64,000 nt of DNA. Source: Marinoscillum sp040218045 (lineage in GTDB: Bacteria > Bacteroidota > Bacteroidia > Cytophagales > Cyclobacteriaceae). The stretch is taken from NCBI GenBank assembly GCA_040218045.1, contig JAVJQA010000019.1, forward strand, positions 186,001 through 250,000, in the 5' to 3' direction. The notes beneath the pieces are model-generated. The model was not told the origin of the DNA and made no database searches. It saw only the letters and a list, made by a program, of their open reading frames with translations. The translations under genes and the position numbers were made by a program. Positions 35,382-43,132 of the stretch are shown in pieces. Each line of letters begins with the position of its first letter. Within the stretch, counting starts at the first letter, position 1.

Positions 35382-35495
35382 ACGCACAACAGACACTATC
35401 ATCCATAAGCTAACTGAGCTATTTGCAAAGGTTGTTGCTATCCGATACTTTTATAAATATTTGAAAAGTCCAGCTTACGGATGATGAGCTTGGCG
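35382..35495 (+). repeat. attC-like site 1 (after the DUF4375/MORN gene)
   Basis: R''-like ACGCACAAC (35382-35390), then ATCATCCATAAGCT (35398-35411), a 60-base spacer, then AGCTTACGGATGAT (35472-35485, complementary to the former with one mismatch), then GGCGTTA with the cut-site G at 35495. The next cassette begins TTACCCTGC. The layout matches a 114-base attC recombination site with imperfect arms. Confidence 0.5.
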
Positions 35496-35520
35496 TTACC
35501 CTGCATAATTCCTGATCAAA

Positions 35521-36054
35521 ATGTTTTGGAAGAACAAAAAATCACAACCTCTATACAAATGTTCGCAATGTGGTGAAGTTCATGAAGGTTGGCCTGCTTT
35601 AGCCTATGGAGCACCTTGGCACTATTCACAACTTCGTGAGGAAGACAGAAGCAAAATAGCTAAAATCAATCCAGATTTCTGCCAAATTCATTGGAGCGAT
35701 CAAACAGACCGATTCATCAGAACAACTTTAGTGATTCCAGTGAACAACTTCGAACTTAATTTGGAGTACGGCTTGTGGGTTTCATTAAGTGAGGAGAGCT
35801 TCAACGATTATTCGGAAAATTACAATAGAACCGACTTTGAATCTGGATATTTCGGATGGATTAGCAACAAACTTCTTGGTTATGATGATACTTTGAACGT
35901 TCCAACTGACGTAAACACACAACTAGGAACTATCAGACCTTTACTCAACCTTCACCGTGACCATGAACATCCGCTTGTAACAGACTTCATCAACGGGATA
36001 ACAAAGGAGGAAGCAGAACGCAGAATTCATGAAATGCTAAAGAACGCAGGGTAA
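35521..36054 (+). CDS. DUF2199 family protein
   Basis: A 177-residue soluble protein. A CxxC knuckle (YKCSQCGEVHEGWPALA) opens a DUF2199-type domain with FCQIHWSDQTDRFIRTTLVIPV, FELNLEYGLWVSLSEESF and the late motif LLNLHRDHEHPLV. No signal peptide is present. The role is unknown in the family. It is a lone gene set 25 bases after a GGCGTTACCCTGC boundary, and its stop codon lies inside the exact reverse complement GCAGGGTAAC, so it is the clearest integron-like cassette in the window. Confidence 0.85.
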   Translation: MFWKNKKSQPLYKCSQCGEVHEGWPALAYGAPWHYSQLREEDRSKIAKINPDFCQIHWSDQTDRFIRTTLVIPVNNFELNLEYGLWVSLSEESFNDYSENYNRTDFESGYFGWISNKLLGYDDTLNVPTDVNTQLGTIRPLLNLHRDHEHPLVTDFINGITKEEAERRIHEMLKNAG

Positions 36055-36172
36055 CAAACACTGATCGGTTATATAACTTTGGGAGTGCTTTCTAGTATGG
36101 CGCATGAAGACTCGGAATCCATTAGTTTTACCTAAAACTTGCCAATCTAGCAGCCGTGCAAACGGATTGGCG
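36046..36172 (+). repeat. attC-like site 2 (after the DUF2199 gene)
   Basis: R''-like GCAGGGTAAC (36046-36055) is the exact reverse complement of the cassette start GTTACCCTGC (35495-35504). CTGATCGGTT (36061-36070) pairs with AACGGATTGG (36161-36170) with one mismatch and two G-U pairs, as L''/L' arms. The cut-site G of GGCGTTAAC is at 36172. A second short palindrome (GCCAATC/GATTGGC) overlaps the right arm. Confidence 0.5.
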
Positions 36173-36198
36173 TTAACAATAGAGCAAAACACTTAGTA

Positions 36199-36594
36199 AT
36201 GAAATACGGATACACAATAGCATATGTGGAAAATGTAGAAGCTACAATCAGCTTCTATGAGAGAGCTTTTGGATTCTCCAGGAAGTTTATCACCCCAGAA
36301 TTGGACTATGGTGAACTTGTATCAGGTGAGACCACATTGGCATTTGCTTCATTCCAGCTAGGCAACTCTAATCTAAAAATGGGCTATGAACGATTGTCAA
36401 ATTCAGATAAGCCAACGGGAATTGAATTGGTCTTCGTCACTGAAAAAATAGAAGAGGACTTCACCAAAGCGATTGAAGCAGGTGCTATCACACTAGAGCC
36501 ACTAACCCAGAAACCCTGGGGCCAGACAGTTGGATATCTACGTGATCCAAATGGAATTTTGATTGAAATCTGTACTCCATTACCAGCAAATTGA
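36199..36594 (+). CDS. VOC-family (glyoxalase/bleomycin-resistance-like) protein
   Basis: A 131-residue single-domain vicinal oxygen chelate protein. It has the two beta-alpha-beta-beta-beta halves: YTIAYVENVEATISFYERAFGF with YGELVSGETTLAFAS, and GIELVFVTEKIEEDF with PWGQTVGYLRDPNGILIEIC. The metal ligand Glu in the last motif is present. Members bind metals or small electrophiles and include glyoxalase I, fosfomycin- and bleomycin-resistance proteins; the substrate here is unknown. The start lies 26 bases after a GGCGTTAAC boundary, as for the two upstream cassette-like genes. A clear partner core after its stop is lacking (CACTAAC only). Confidence 0.88.
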   Translation: MKYGYTIAYVENVEATISFYERAFGFSRKFITPELDYGELVSGETTLAFASFQLGNSNLKMGYERLSNSDKPTGIELVFVTEKIEEDFTKAIEAGAITLEPLTQKPWGQTVGYLRDPNGILIEICTPLPAN

Positions 36595-36700
36595 AGCCAC
36601 TAACATTTGTATGAAGGCATGTGATTAAGTGTTTTCTAGCAAACTTTGGAACACCGGAAGACTTCACTACTTCGTGCTGTCCATAAAGAGAAAGGGGGAA

Positions 36701-37222
36701 TTAACCCTCGTTCAAAATAGACTGTTCAACTGTTTTGATTGGAATGAACATCTTGCCGGTTCCTGACAACTCTATGAAACCATATTTGTCATAGAAATTA
36801 GTCGCATTGCTATCAATTGAATCAACGACTACTGCCAATGTTCCTAAATTTTGAGAGATTTCGACACACCTATTTAAGGCATCGATTAAAATTAATCCAC
36901 CATAACCATTTCCTTTGAAGTCCTTATCAATTGCCAGCCTTCCTAACAATATCGTTGGAAGATTAACATATGATGGCGGCATCTTTTTAATTAGATGGTC
37001 GGGAAAATCGTCTTTTGGTATTGGATTAGATGATAATGTGTAGTAACCAATTACCTTTTGATTCAATCTATCACTGAGAACAAAGCACGCAGATAAAACC
37101 CTTTTAACATCTTGCTTAGCTTGTTGCTGAATGTAATTATTCAGCATCGAATGGCCACAATCAAATTCTTTCTTGTGGTGGCAATTATTTAGTATTTCTA
37201 TGGTTATTTCCACTAGAGTCAA
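36701..37222 (-). CDS. GNAT acetyltransferase toxin (TacT-like)
   Basis: A 173-residue GNAT acetyltransferase. Typical marks are FDCGHSMLNNYIQQQAKQD near the N-terminus, IGYYTLSSNPIP, the acetyl-CoA loop GRLAIDKDFKGNGYGGLIL, and FYDKYGFIEL near the end. Toxins of this build acetylate charged tRNA and stop translation. The start lies inside the upstream DUF1778 gene with a 38-base overlap, the usual order (antitoxin first) for TacAT-like pairs. The pair runs against the direction of the neighbouring cassette-like genes. Confidence 0.9.
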   Translation of the reverse strand: MTLVEITIEILNNCHHKKEFDCGHSMLNNYIQQQAKQDVKRVLSACFVLSDRLNQKVIGYYTLSSNPIPKDDFPDHLIKKMPPSYVNLPTILLGRLAIDKDFKGNGYGGLILIDALNRCVEISQNLGTLAVVVDSIDSNATNFYDKYGFIELSGTGKMFIPIKTVEQSILNEG

Positions 37223-37490
37223 TAAATTTTTTATAATTCAATTGAGCTCTCCTGAGATTTGCATTCGGAGTGGGTGGATTTAAAATACCTTCAATAAATC
37301 TCTCCTTATCTTCTAAAGAATTGACAATAAGATTGTTGTCTTTAACGATCTTATTTGACTCTACAAAGACACAGTGTATGACAAATTCTGACAAACTTTT
37401 AAATCCGCCCAACTCTGACGCATACCTGAAAAACTCTTTCTGTTCTTTGCTGATTCGAACATCAATTCTGTCTTTTGATAATGTTGACAT
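37185..37490 (-). CDS. DUF1778 ribbon-helix-helix antitoxin (TacA-like)
   Basis: A 101-residue antitoxin. The N-terminal DRIDVRISKEQKEFFRYAS is a ribbon-helix-helix DNA-binding segment, followed by helix GFKSLSEFVIHCVFVES. The C-terminal part (FIEGILNPPTPNANLRRAQLNY) is the toxin-neutralising tail that wraps the acetyltransferase. It should repress its own promoter together with the toxin. Two perfect 20-base direct repeats just upstream are good operator candidates. Confidence 0.9.
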   Translation of the reverse strand: MSTLSKDRIDVRISKEQKEFFRYASELGGFKSLSEFVIHCVFVESNKIVKDNNLIVNSLEDKERFIEGILNPPTPNANLRRAQLNYKKFIDSSGNNHRNTK

Positions 37491-37510
37491 AACTTTCCTT
37501 GTCTTCTTTC

Positions 37511-37580
37511 TTTGACTTACTCTTTGTCTTGTTTCTTTGATTTTGACTTACTCTTTGTCTTTTTTCGTGACTTAGAGTAA
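37511..37580 (-). promoter_or_regulatory. Direct-repeat operator of the TacAT-like pair
   Basis: TTTGACTTACTCTTTGTCTT occurs exactly at 37511-37530 and again at 37542-37561, 31 bases apart (three helical turns). A degenerate third copy (GTGACTTAGAGTA) is near 37567. They lie 20-90 bases upstream of the antitoxin start. Such phased sites are what ribbon-helix-helix antitoxins bind. Confidence 0.6.
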
Positions 37581-37784
37581 TTCAAAATCAGCAATACATA
37601 TGTACGTGTAATTTCCGTACAAATCAAAATAAACACTCAGTTGTGCAACAGCCATTGCCGATATGGCCTACCGGGCTGATAGTTCAGTGCAATGGAAACT
37701 GATCTGAAAACTGAAGAAAACAGGTTAAATACACTGATTTTGGTCTATTTTCAATGATATTAGCCTGAATTTTAGAATTTTAAA

Positions 37785-39572
37785 TTGAAAGCTGGTACTC
37801 ATAAATCCATCGCCGTACTTCCATTTCGGAACCTTAGTCAAGATACTGATAATGAATATTTCTGTGATGGAATTACCGAAGAGATCATCATTGCATTGTC
37901 CAGGATTCAGGATTTGAGAGTAATATCCCGCACCTCCAGTTTCTATTTCAAAAACCAAGAGACCTCAATTAAAGAGATTGCTGAGAAACTGGATGTTACC
38001 AATATTCTGGAAGGCAGCGTGAGACTAGGGGCAGGGAAAATGCGCATTGCGGCTCAGCTCATCAATGTGAGTGATGAGACAAACTTTTGGTCTGAAACAT
38101 GGGACCGACCGCTAGAAGATTTGTTCGAGACTCAGGATGAGATCAGTTTACAGATAGCCGATAAACTAAGGGAGTTTGGGGGTCACCTGGAGATTTCAGA
38201 CCACCTGGTCAATAGTCCCACCAAAAGTCTTTCTGCTTACGAGCATTATCTGAAAGGACGCTTTCATTTCTTCCAATGGAATCCTGAAGATACCCATAAA
38301 GCTATTGAGCACTTTCATCAGGCCGTGGTAATTGATGACCAACTTGTGGATGGCTATCTGGGACTGGCTGATAGTTACAGCTTTATAGCCGTAGCAGGTT
38401 TTGCTCCACGAGAAGAAGCGTGGATGAAGGCCATTGAAGCGATAGCGTCAGCCAAAAAGCTGGATCCGAATCACGCAGGACTCAATTACATGCTCGGACA
38501 TCAGTACTTCTTCGTAGAGGCCGATTTTGCCGGAGCAATGCAGTATGAACTGAAGTCGGTGGCAGTAAAACCAAATAATCCAGAAGCACTCCAATTCCTG
38601 TCCTCGCTCTATGTGTTTCAAGGGGATTTCAAAAAATCAAAAGAACACATCCTATATGCCAAGTCGCTGGATCCTCTAAATCCCGAAACGAGGTTCTTTG
38701 AAGCCAATTACCTGTACCGATCTGGCGATTACCCGGCAGCTGAGGAGATCCTCAACGACTTGCTGGAAGCTAACAACAAGAACCTGCCGGCGATTATCGT
38801 CAGCCTGTATATGCAGATATTGACTAATCGGCTGGACGAGGCAAAGGCTTCCCTGGAGGGCATTCCGGATGAACTCATGACACCAGATGAACTACTGGGA
38901 TTGAAATGCCTGGTGGAAATCTCCAGTGGCCATACGGATACTCCTTTGCTGAAAGAACTCGAGCAACATGCAAAGGAGCCAACAGCACATCATGCGCATT
39001 CCTACCTATTTATAGCCTACGCCAGACTCGAGGAAAACGACAAAGCGTTCCAGGAATTGGAAAAGCTTTTTGAGTTCAAGTCATCGATTTTGCTTTTGGG
39101 CTTTAGTGATCCGATGGCACAGAAAATATTCACCGACCCAAGATATCCGGAGTATCACAAAAAAGTATATCCGAACAAAGCCATTAAACCCGCTCCAAAG
39201 CGAAAATCTACCAAACCCCTGGAAAATGACAAGGCAGAAGTATTGGTGGATAAAATACAGCACTATTTCCAGGATGAAAGGCCCTATCTCAACCCGGCGC
39301 TCACACTGAGGGTTCTGGCAGATCAGGTGGACATTCACCCCAATACTTTGTCGTGGCTCATCAATGAACACATCGGTAAGAATTTCAATGAGTTTATCAA
39401 TGAGTACCGAATCGAACACTTCAAAAAACTGGTCGTCGACCCTTCCAATTCTCACATCTCTCTCATCGGTCTTGCTTACGAAAGCGGCTTCAATTCAAAG
39501 ACGGTTTTCAATACCGCATTTAAGAAAACCGTAGGCATGACTCCCAAAGCATTTCAAAAGAGTCAGAGCTGA
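37785..39572 (+). CDS. TolB-like/TPR protein with C-terminal AraC-type DNA-binding domain
   Basis: A 595-residue cytoplasmic regulator. Residues about 5-125 form the TolB-like N-terminal domain found in adenylate-cyclase-type regulators (SIAVLPFRNLSQDTDNEYFCDG, LDVTNILEGSVRLG, FWSETWDRPLEDLF). About 150-450 are TPR-like helical repeats. The last 110 residues are an AraC-type double helix-turn-helix (LTLRVLADQVDIHPNTLSWLI, FNEFINEYRI, LAYESGFNSKTVFNTAFKK). There is no membrane helix. The start is a TTG, since a stop precedes it and the conserved SIAVLPF lies at residue 8. The signal sensed is unknown. It may control the oxidoreductase gene 108 bases downstream. Confidence 0.85.
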   Translation: MKAGTHKSIAVLPFRNLSQDTDNEYFCDGITEEIIIALSRIQDLRVISRTSSFYFKNQETSIKEIAEKLDVTNILEGSVRLGAGKMRIAAQLINVSDETNFWSETWDRPLEDLFETQDEISLQIADKLREFGGHLEISDHLVNSPTKSLSAYEHYLKGRFHFFQWNPEDTHKAIEHFHQAVVIDDQLVDGYLGLADSYSFIAVAGFAPREEAWMKAIEAIASAKKLDPNHAGLNYMLGHQYFFVEADFAGAMQYELKSVAVKPNNPEALQFLSSLYVFQGDFKKSKEHILYAKSLDPLNPETRFFEANYLYRSGDYPAAEEILNDLLEANNKNLPAIIVSLYMQILTNRLDEAKASLEGIPDELMTPDELLGLKCLVEISSGHTDTPLLKELEQHAKEPTAHHAHSYLFIAYARLEENDKAFQELEKLFEFKSSILLLGFSDPMAQKIFTDPRYPEYHKKVYPNKAIKPAPKRKSTKPLENDKAEVLVDKIQHYFQDERPYLNPALTLRVLADQVDIHPNTLSWLINEHIGKNFNEFINEYRIEHFKKLVVDPSNSHISLIGLAYESGFNSKTVFNTAFKKTVGMTPKAFQKSQS

Positions 39573-39680
39573 TCTCGATAAATTGGTTCGGATTTATAAA
39601 TCAGAACCTCTATAGGGTTTTCAGAACAAATACGTCTTGCTGGATTAGTCTATTTGTCATGAATCTAATCGCAAAGAATC

Positions 39681-40673
39681 ATGACAGCAGAAAAAATGAA
39701 AGCAATAGTAGCCACAGGATACGGATCTCCTGAAGTGCTACAACTACAGGAAGTAGACAGACCACAACCTAAAGCCAAAGAGGTATTGGTAAGAGTAGCC
39801 ACCTCGGCAGCTACCACAGCAGACACCATGATGAGAACCGGTAAACCATACATAGCAAGGTTGTTTGTTGGTCTGACCAAACCGAAAAATGCCATTCCGG
39901 GAACCGGATTTTCCGGAGTAGTGGAGCAAGTAGGCGATAAAGTTTCCAGTTTCGAAGTTGGTGACAGGGTTTTTGGGGAAACCACTTTTGGCTTCAGCGC
40001 CAATGCAGAGTACCTCACCATCTCTGAGGAAGGAGTCATCCTGCGTATGCCGGAAAATCTTGATTTTTCGGAAGCAGCCAATTTCTGCGATGGACACCTC
40101 ACGTCCTTTAATTTTCTCAGTGAGATTGCCAATGTTAAAACAGGCCAAAAGGTACTCATCAATGGGGCCTCTGGAGCACTTGGCACCTCAGCCATCCAGA
40201 TAGCCAAGCACATGGGAGCACATGTGACGGCAGTATGTAGCAATAGAAATGCTGGTCTCGTGAAATCTTTGGGTGCCGATGAGGTGATCGATTATCAGCA
40301 AAAAGACTTTACCAAAAGTAGTGAGCAGTACGATTATGTGTACGACACCATAGGTAAGAGCTCGTTCAAGCGGTGTAAAAGCATCCTGACCGAAAACGGC
40401 ACCTACCTATCTCCAGTACTACAGTTTCCGCTGCTACTCCAAATGATGATTACCTCCGTAATCGGAAAGAAGAAAGCGAAGTTTGAAGCAACAGGTGCCA
40501 ATAAAGAAGAGAAACTGCGCTACATGCTATCCGAGGTGCTTAGCATCTTTCGGGCGGGTAAACTGAAAACGTACATCGACCGTCAGTTTCCACTAGAAAA
40601 ACTTGCAGAAGCCCATCAGTACATCGACTCTGGTCGGAAGAAAGGAAATGTGGTGATAGTCACGACCAAATAA
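39681..40673 (+). CDS. Zinc-independent MDR oxidoreductase (quinone oxidoreductase-like)
   Basis: A 330-residue medium-chain dehydrogenase/reductase. It starts with the GroES-like part (MKAIVATGYGSPEVLQL, ATSAATTADTMMRTG, GTGFSGVVEQVGDKV) and goes on to a Rossmann domain with the nucleotide loop INGASGALGTSAIQIAKHMGA. The Cys and His that bind zinc in alcohol dehydrogenases are missing, so it belongs with the NAD(P)H:quinone oxidoreductase or enoyl reductase group. It reduces an activated double bond or quinone using NADPH. The substrate is unknown. A small membrane protein gene follows after 25 bases. Confidence 0.88.
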   Translation: MTAEKMKAIVATGYGSPEVLQLQEVDRPQPKAKEVLVRVATSAATTADTMMRTGKPYIARLFVGLTKPKNAIPGTGFSGVVEQVGDKVSSFEVGDRVFGETTFGFSANAEYLTISEEGVILRMPENLDFSEAANFCDGHLTSFNFLSEIANVKTGQKVLINGASGALGTSAIQIAKHMGAHVTAVCSNRNAGLVKSLGADEVIDYQQKDFTKSSEQYDYVYDTIGKSSFKRCKSILTENGTYLSPVLQFPLLLQMMITSVIGKKKAKFEATGANKEEKLRYMLSEVLSIFRAGKLKTYIDRQFPLEKLAEAHQYIDSGRKKGNVVIVTTK

Positions 40674-40698
40674 TTCAAACACCTAACACAAAACAAGA

Positions 40699-40875
40699 AT
40701 GAAAAACTATACAGGAATTGCACTAGGCCTTCTGATTGGGGTAGTGGTAGGAATCACTCAAGACAATATCGGATTGTGGCTAAGCCTTGGCCTGGCAATC
40801 GGTGTGGCCATAGACTACACAAGGAGCAAAGAATCATCTCGAAACGAGGATAACAAAAACCCACATACCGGATGA
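40699..40875 (+). CDS. Small two-helix membrane protein (58 aa)
   Basis: A short gene (58 codons plus stop). The translation begins MKNYTGIALGLLIGVVVGI, a glycine-rich membrane helix, continues with LWLSLGLAIGVAIDY as a second helix, and ends in a charged tail (TRSKESSRNEDNKNP). It starts 25 bases after the oxidoreductase gene with an ATG preceded by AACAAGA. Similar tiny glycine-rich two-helix proteins are common in Bacteroidota but have no known role. Confidence 0.65.
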   Translation: MKNYTGIALGLLIGVVVGITQDNIGLWLSLGLAIGVAIDYTRSKESSRNEDNKNPHTG

Positions 40876-40890
40876 AAAAATCAGCTATTC

Positions 40891-41002
40891 GCTTCATAAT
40901 TTATATCTGTGCTCCATAGTTTTCATGACTTCTACAAACTTTATAAAGTTGGCTGCATAGCTAATAGGTCTCGCTTTCACTCCTTCCTGACCTTTGTAAA
41001 AA
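40891..41002 (+). promoter_or_regulatory. Upstream region shared with the serine hydrolase gene at 43133
   Basis: About 110 bases ahead of the gene at 41039 align with 42994-43102 ahead of the gene at 43133: both start GCTTCATAATT, carry CATAGTTT..AT and ACATAGCT.ATA blocks in the same order, and end with GACCTTTGTA. GACCTTTG (40989-40996) resembles the Bacteroidota -7 box TAnnTTTG. They may be promoters under common control. Confidence 0.4.
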
Positions 41003-41038
41003 TCAATTAATCACACAGAACATTAAAAAATTAAGATC

Positions 41039-41686
41039 ATGAAAACTCTATTAACAATTCTTTTATTTTCCTGCACGCTTAGTGCTTTTGCTCAAACTGA
41101 TTCAACAATGGTTAAAGAAACCGAAGTTGATTATAAGTGGAGGGTAAGTATGCCTTATATTGTTCCAGATGAGATTATCTATGGTTATGGCAAGCGTACA
41201 AGTGTTCAAATGGTAGAATTACATGTAAAGCGCAACCTGGATAATAAGAACATCTTTGGGGTAAAGTTTGCCACCTGGCGCCTATTCCAACCCATGGGAA
41301 TCACATGGTGGGATGGTGTTGTTGATAAAATTGAGTCGGGAACTGAATATTACGATGGATTCTTAAGAGAAACAGGAATTGGCGTTACCTACCAACGCAT
41401 GCTTTGGAAAGGGCTTTTTGCCTCTATTGAAGTGTTACCGCAATTTCAAACCTATACCGATCTAGACGGTAATAAGATTAAAAATGGTTTTAAACTTTAT
41501 AACTCGGTTCATTTAGGCTATCATTTCGCATTTGGTAAGAAAAAGCGGTTTTTCATAGAACCTCAGGTTCATATCAACCAGTGGATGTTTGATAACAATT
41601 CCCCTGAAGGGTTTAAGGAGTTTGATGACAAATATGGAAACGTCTTTCTTTTTGAGCCGAACATTTACTTCGGGTGGAAATTTTAA
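41039..41686 (+). CDS. Unknown outer-membrane beta-barrel-like protein
   Basis: A 215-residue exported protein with a clean signal peptide (ending SAFAQTD). The mature part alternates polar and hydrophobic residues, is rich in Trp, Tyr and Phe (WRLFQPMGITWWDG, YNSVHLGYHFAFG, FIEPQVHINQWMFD), and ends in Phe (IYFGWKF), the mark of small outer-membrane barrels. I do not recognise the family. It is a single gene; its upstream region resembles that of the serine hydrolase gene at 43133. Confidence 0.7.
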   Translation: MKTLLTILLFSCTLSAFAQTDSTMVKETEVDYKWRVSMPYIVPDEIIYGYGKRTSVQMVELHVKRNLDNKNIFGVKFATWRLFQPMGITWWDGVVDKIESGTEYYDGFLRETGIGVTYQRMLWKGLFASIEVLPQFQTYTDLDGNKIKNGFKLYNSVHLGYHFAFGKKKRFFIEPQVHINQWMFDNNSPEGFKEFDDKYGNVFLFEPNIYFGWKF

Positions 41687-41968
41687 GCTATCGTCTGACA
41701 AGTCGGGATTACAATTCCTGGCTTGTCAGACCAAAAGTACAACGACAAATAACATGTTCAACGAAAAAGTCCATACAGAGCGTGACAAAGCTGGAACCTT
41801 TGTAGGGGTTCTATAGTCCAATAAATCCTGGGTGGATACTCAATTCATATTCTCAAAAGTGGGTAAAACATTTTGAATCTCAACACGACTATTAAGCGGA
41901 GACTCAGCAACTGAAGCTGAAACTTCTCAAATCCTGGATCAATTAATACAAACTCAAAAAATATAAAA

Positions 41969-42886
41969 ATGACTTCTTACAATAATAAATTTACCTATTT
42001 CATCTTAATTCTGGCATTGTTCTTATCATCATCCTGTGAGGATGAATCTCCCGACCTTATAAATGTTGTTTATCTAGACATTCCAGATGAACATTTCGAA
42101 TCTATTTTAATCGAACAAGGTATAGACTCAGACAGCATCATCAACCAACAAATGTTACGGACTGATGCGGAAAAAGTAAGTCGATTGGATCTAAACCTCT
42201 CAGCCCATTTTGGTGAAGTGAAAGATCTAACCGGCATTGAAGGTTTTGTGAACCTTAAGTTATTATCGGCAGGTAATCAGGAACTAACACATGTTGATTT
42301 AAGCCATAATACCTTATTAGATACCATATACCTTTTGGGTAACATGCTCACCAGCATAGACCTTAGCAACAATACAAGTTTAATTTTTGTAGATCTCCAG
42401 GTAAATGAGTTCAGCTCAAGTAGTTCGATTATAGGGCTATCCAAATTGACGTTCTTGAAAGACCTGGATTTATCGTGGAATTACCTGGAAGAGTTTAGTA
42501 TTCATAATGAATCATTAGAGATTCTTCACATAAGTCATAATGACCTGGTATCTCTTGATACGGATGGAGCAATAAGTTTGCAGCACATATTAGGAACCTC
42601 AAACAAACTAGAATCAGTTGATTTTAGCACCAACGTTTCACTAGAAACCTTATTGATATCTGATAACAATCTTCAACATTTTGGCCTTGAAACTAATACC
42701 AGTTTAACACACCTCTATAGCTCGAGCAATCTGCTTACCGGCCTTGACATTAGCAAAAATCATCAAATAATAGATTTAAGAGTCGATAGAAACCCTTATT
42801 TAACCTGTATTAAAATTCTGGCAAGTCAAGAAATACCCACAGTGTCGATATCTGAATATCAGCAGTTAAATACTGCGTGCAATTAG
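41969..42886 (+). CDS. Leucine-rich-repeat lipoprotein
   Basis: A 305-residue lipoprotein (LSSSCEDES). From about residue 65 to 285 it contains about ten leucine-rich-repeat-like units of 20-22 residues in the internalin/BspA style (LTHVDLSHNTLLDTIYLLGN, LTSIDLSNNTSL, KDLDLSWNYLEEF, LEILHISHNDLVSL, HLYSSSNLLTGLDIS). It ends with the usual cap segment NPYLTCIKI with a Cys. Such proteins bind other proteins at the cell surface. No sorting domain is present. The partner is unknown. Confidence 0.85.
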   Translation: MTSYNNKFTYFILILALFLSSSCEDESPDLINVVYLDIPDEHFESILIEQGIDSDSIINQQMLRTDAEKVSRLDLNLSAHFGEVKDLTGIEGFVNLKLLSAGNQELTHVDLSHNTLLDTIYLLGNMLTSIDLSNNTSLIFVDLQVNEFSSSSSIIGLSKLTFLKDLDLSWNYLEEFSIHNESLEILHISHNDLVSLDTDGAISLQHILGTSNKLESVDFSTNVSLETLLISDNNLQHFGLETNTSLTHLYSSSNLLTGLDISKNHQIIDLRVDRNPYLTCIKILASQEIPTVSISEYQQLNTACN

Positions 42887-42993
42887 CTCTAGATTCGGAT
42901 ACCGTGATACTAATCACCTTGATGAAACCGACCAAAACAGAATCGATATCTAAACCATGTTAAAGGCCATCTCATGATCAAGTATCGGCCTCC

Positions 42994-43102
42994 TGCTTCA
43001 TAATTGCAATGCATGCAGCATAGTTTCTATCCAATCTTCAAAATTGATAGCATTCGCCACATAGCTTATAACATTACCTGAGGGAAGCTTCAGACCTTTG
43101 TA
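42994..43102 (+). promoter_or_regulatory. Upstream region shared with the gene at 41039
   Basis: It is the second copy of the upstream region described at 40891-41002, with GACCTTTG at 43093-43100, 33 bases ahead of the start codon. The same GACCTTTG also precedes the alpha/beta hydrolase gene (50579-50586). Confidence 0.4.
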
Positions 43103-43132
43103 GCTGATCAAAAACTTAAACAATCTGACCAA

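Noticed and set aside
37270..37515. 81-codon frame opposite the DUF1778 antitoxin
   Set aside because: Antisense shadow of a clear antitoxin gene.
37600..37650. GTTGTGC at 37640 as a further cassette boundary
   Set aside because: No complementary core or palindrome of the right size could be found with it; the short motif alone is not enough.
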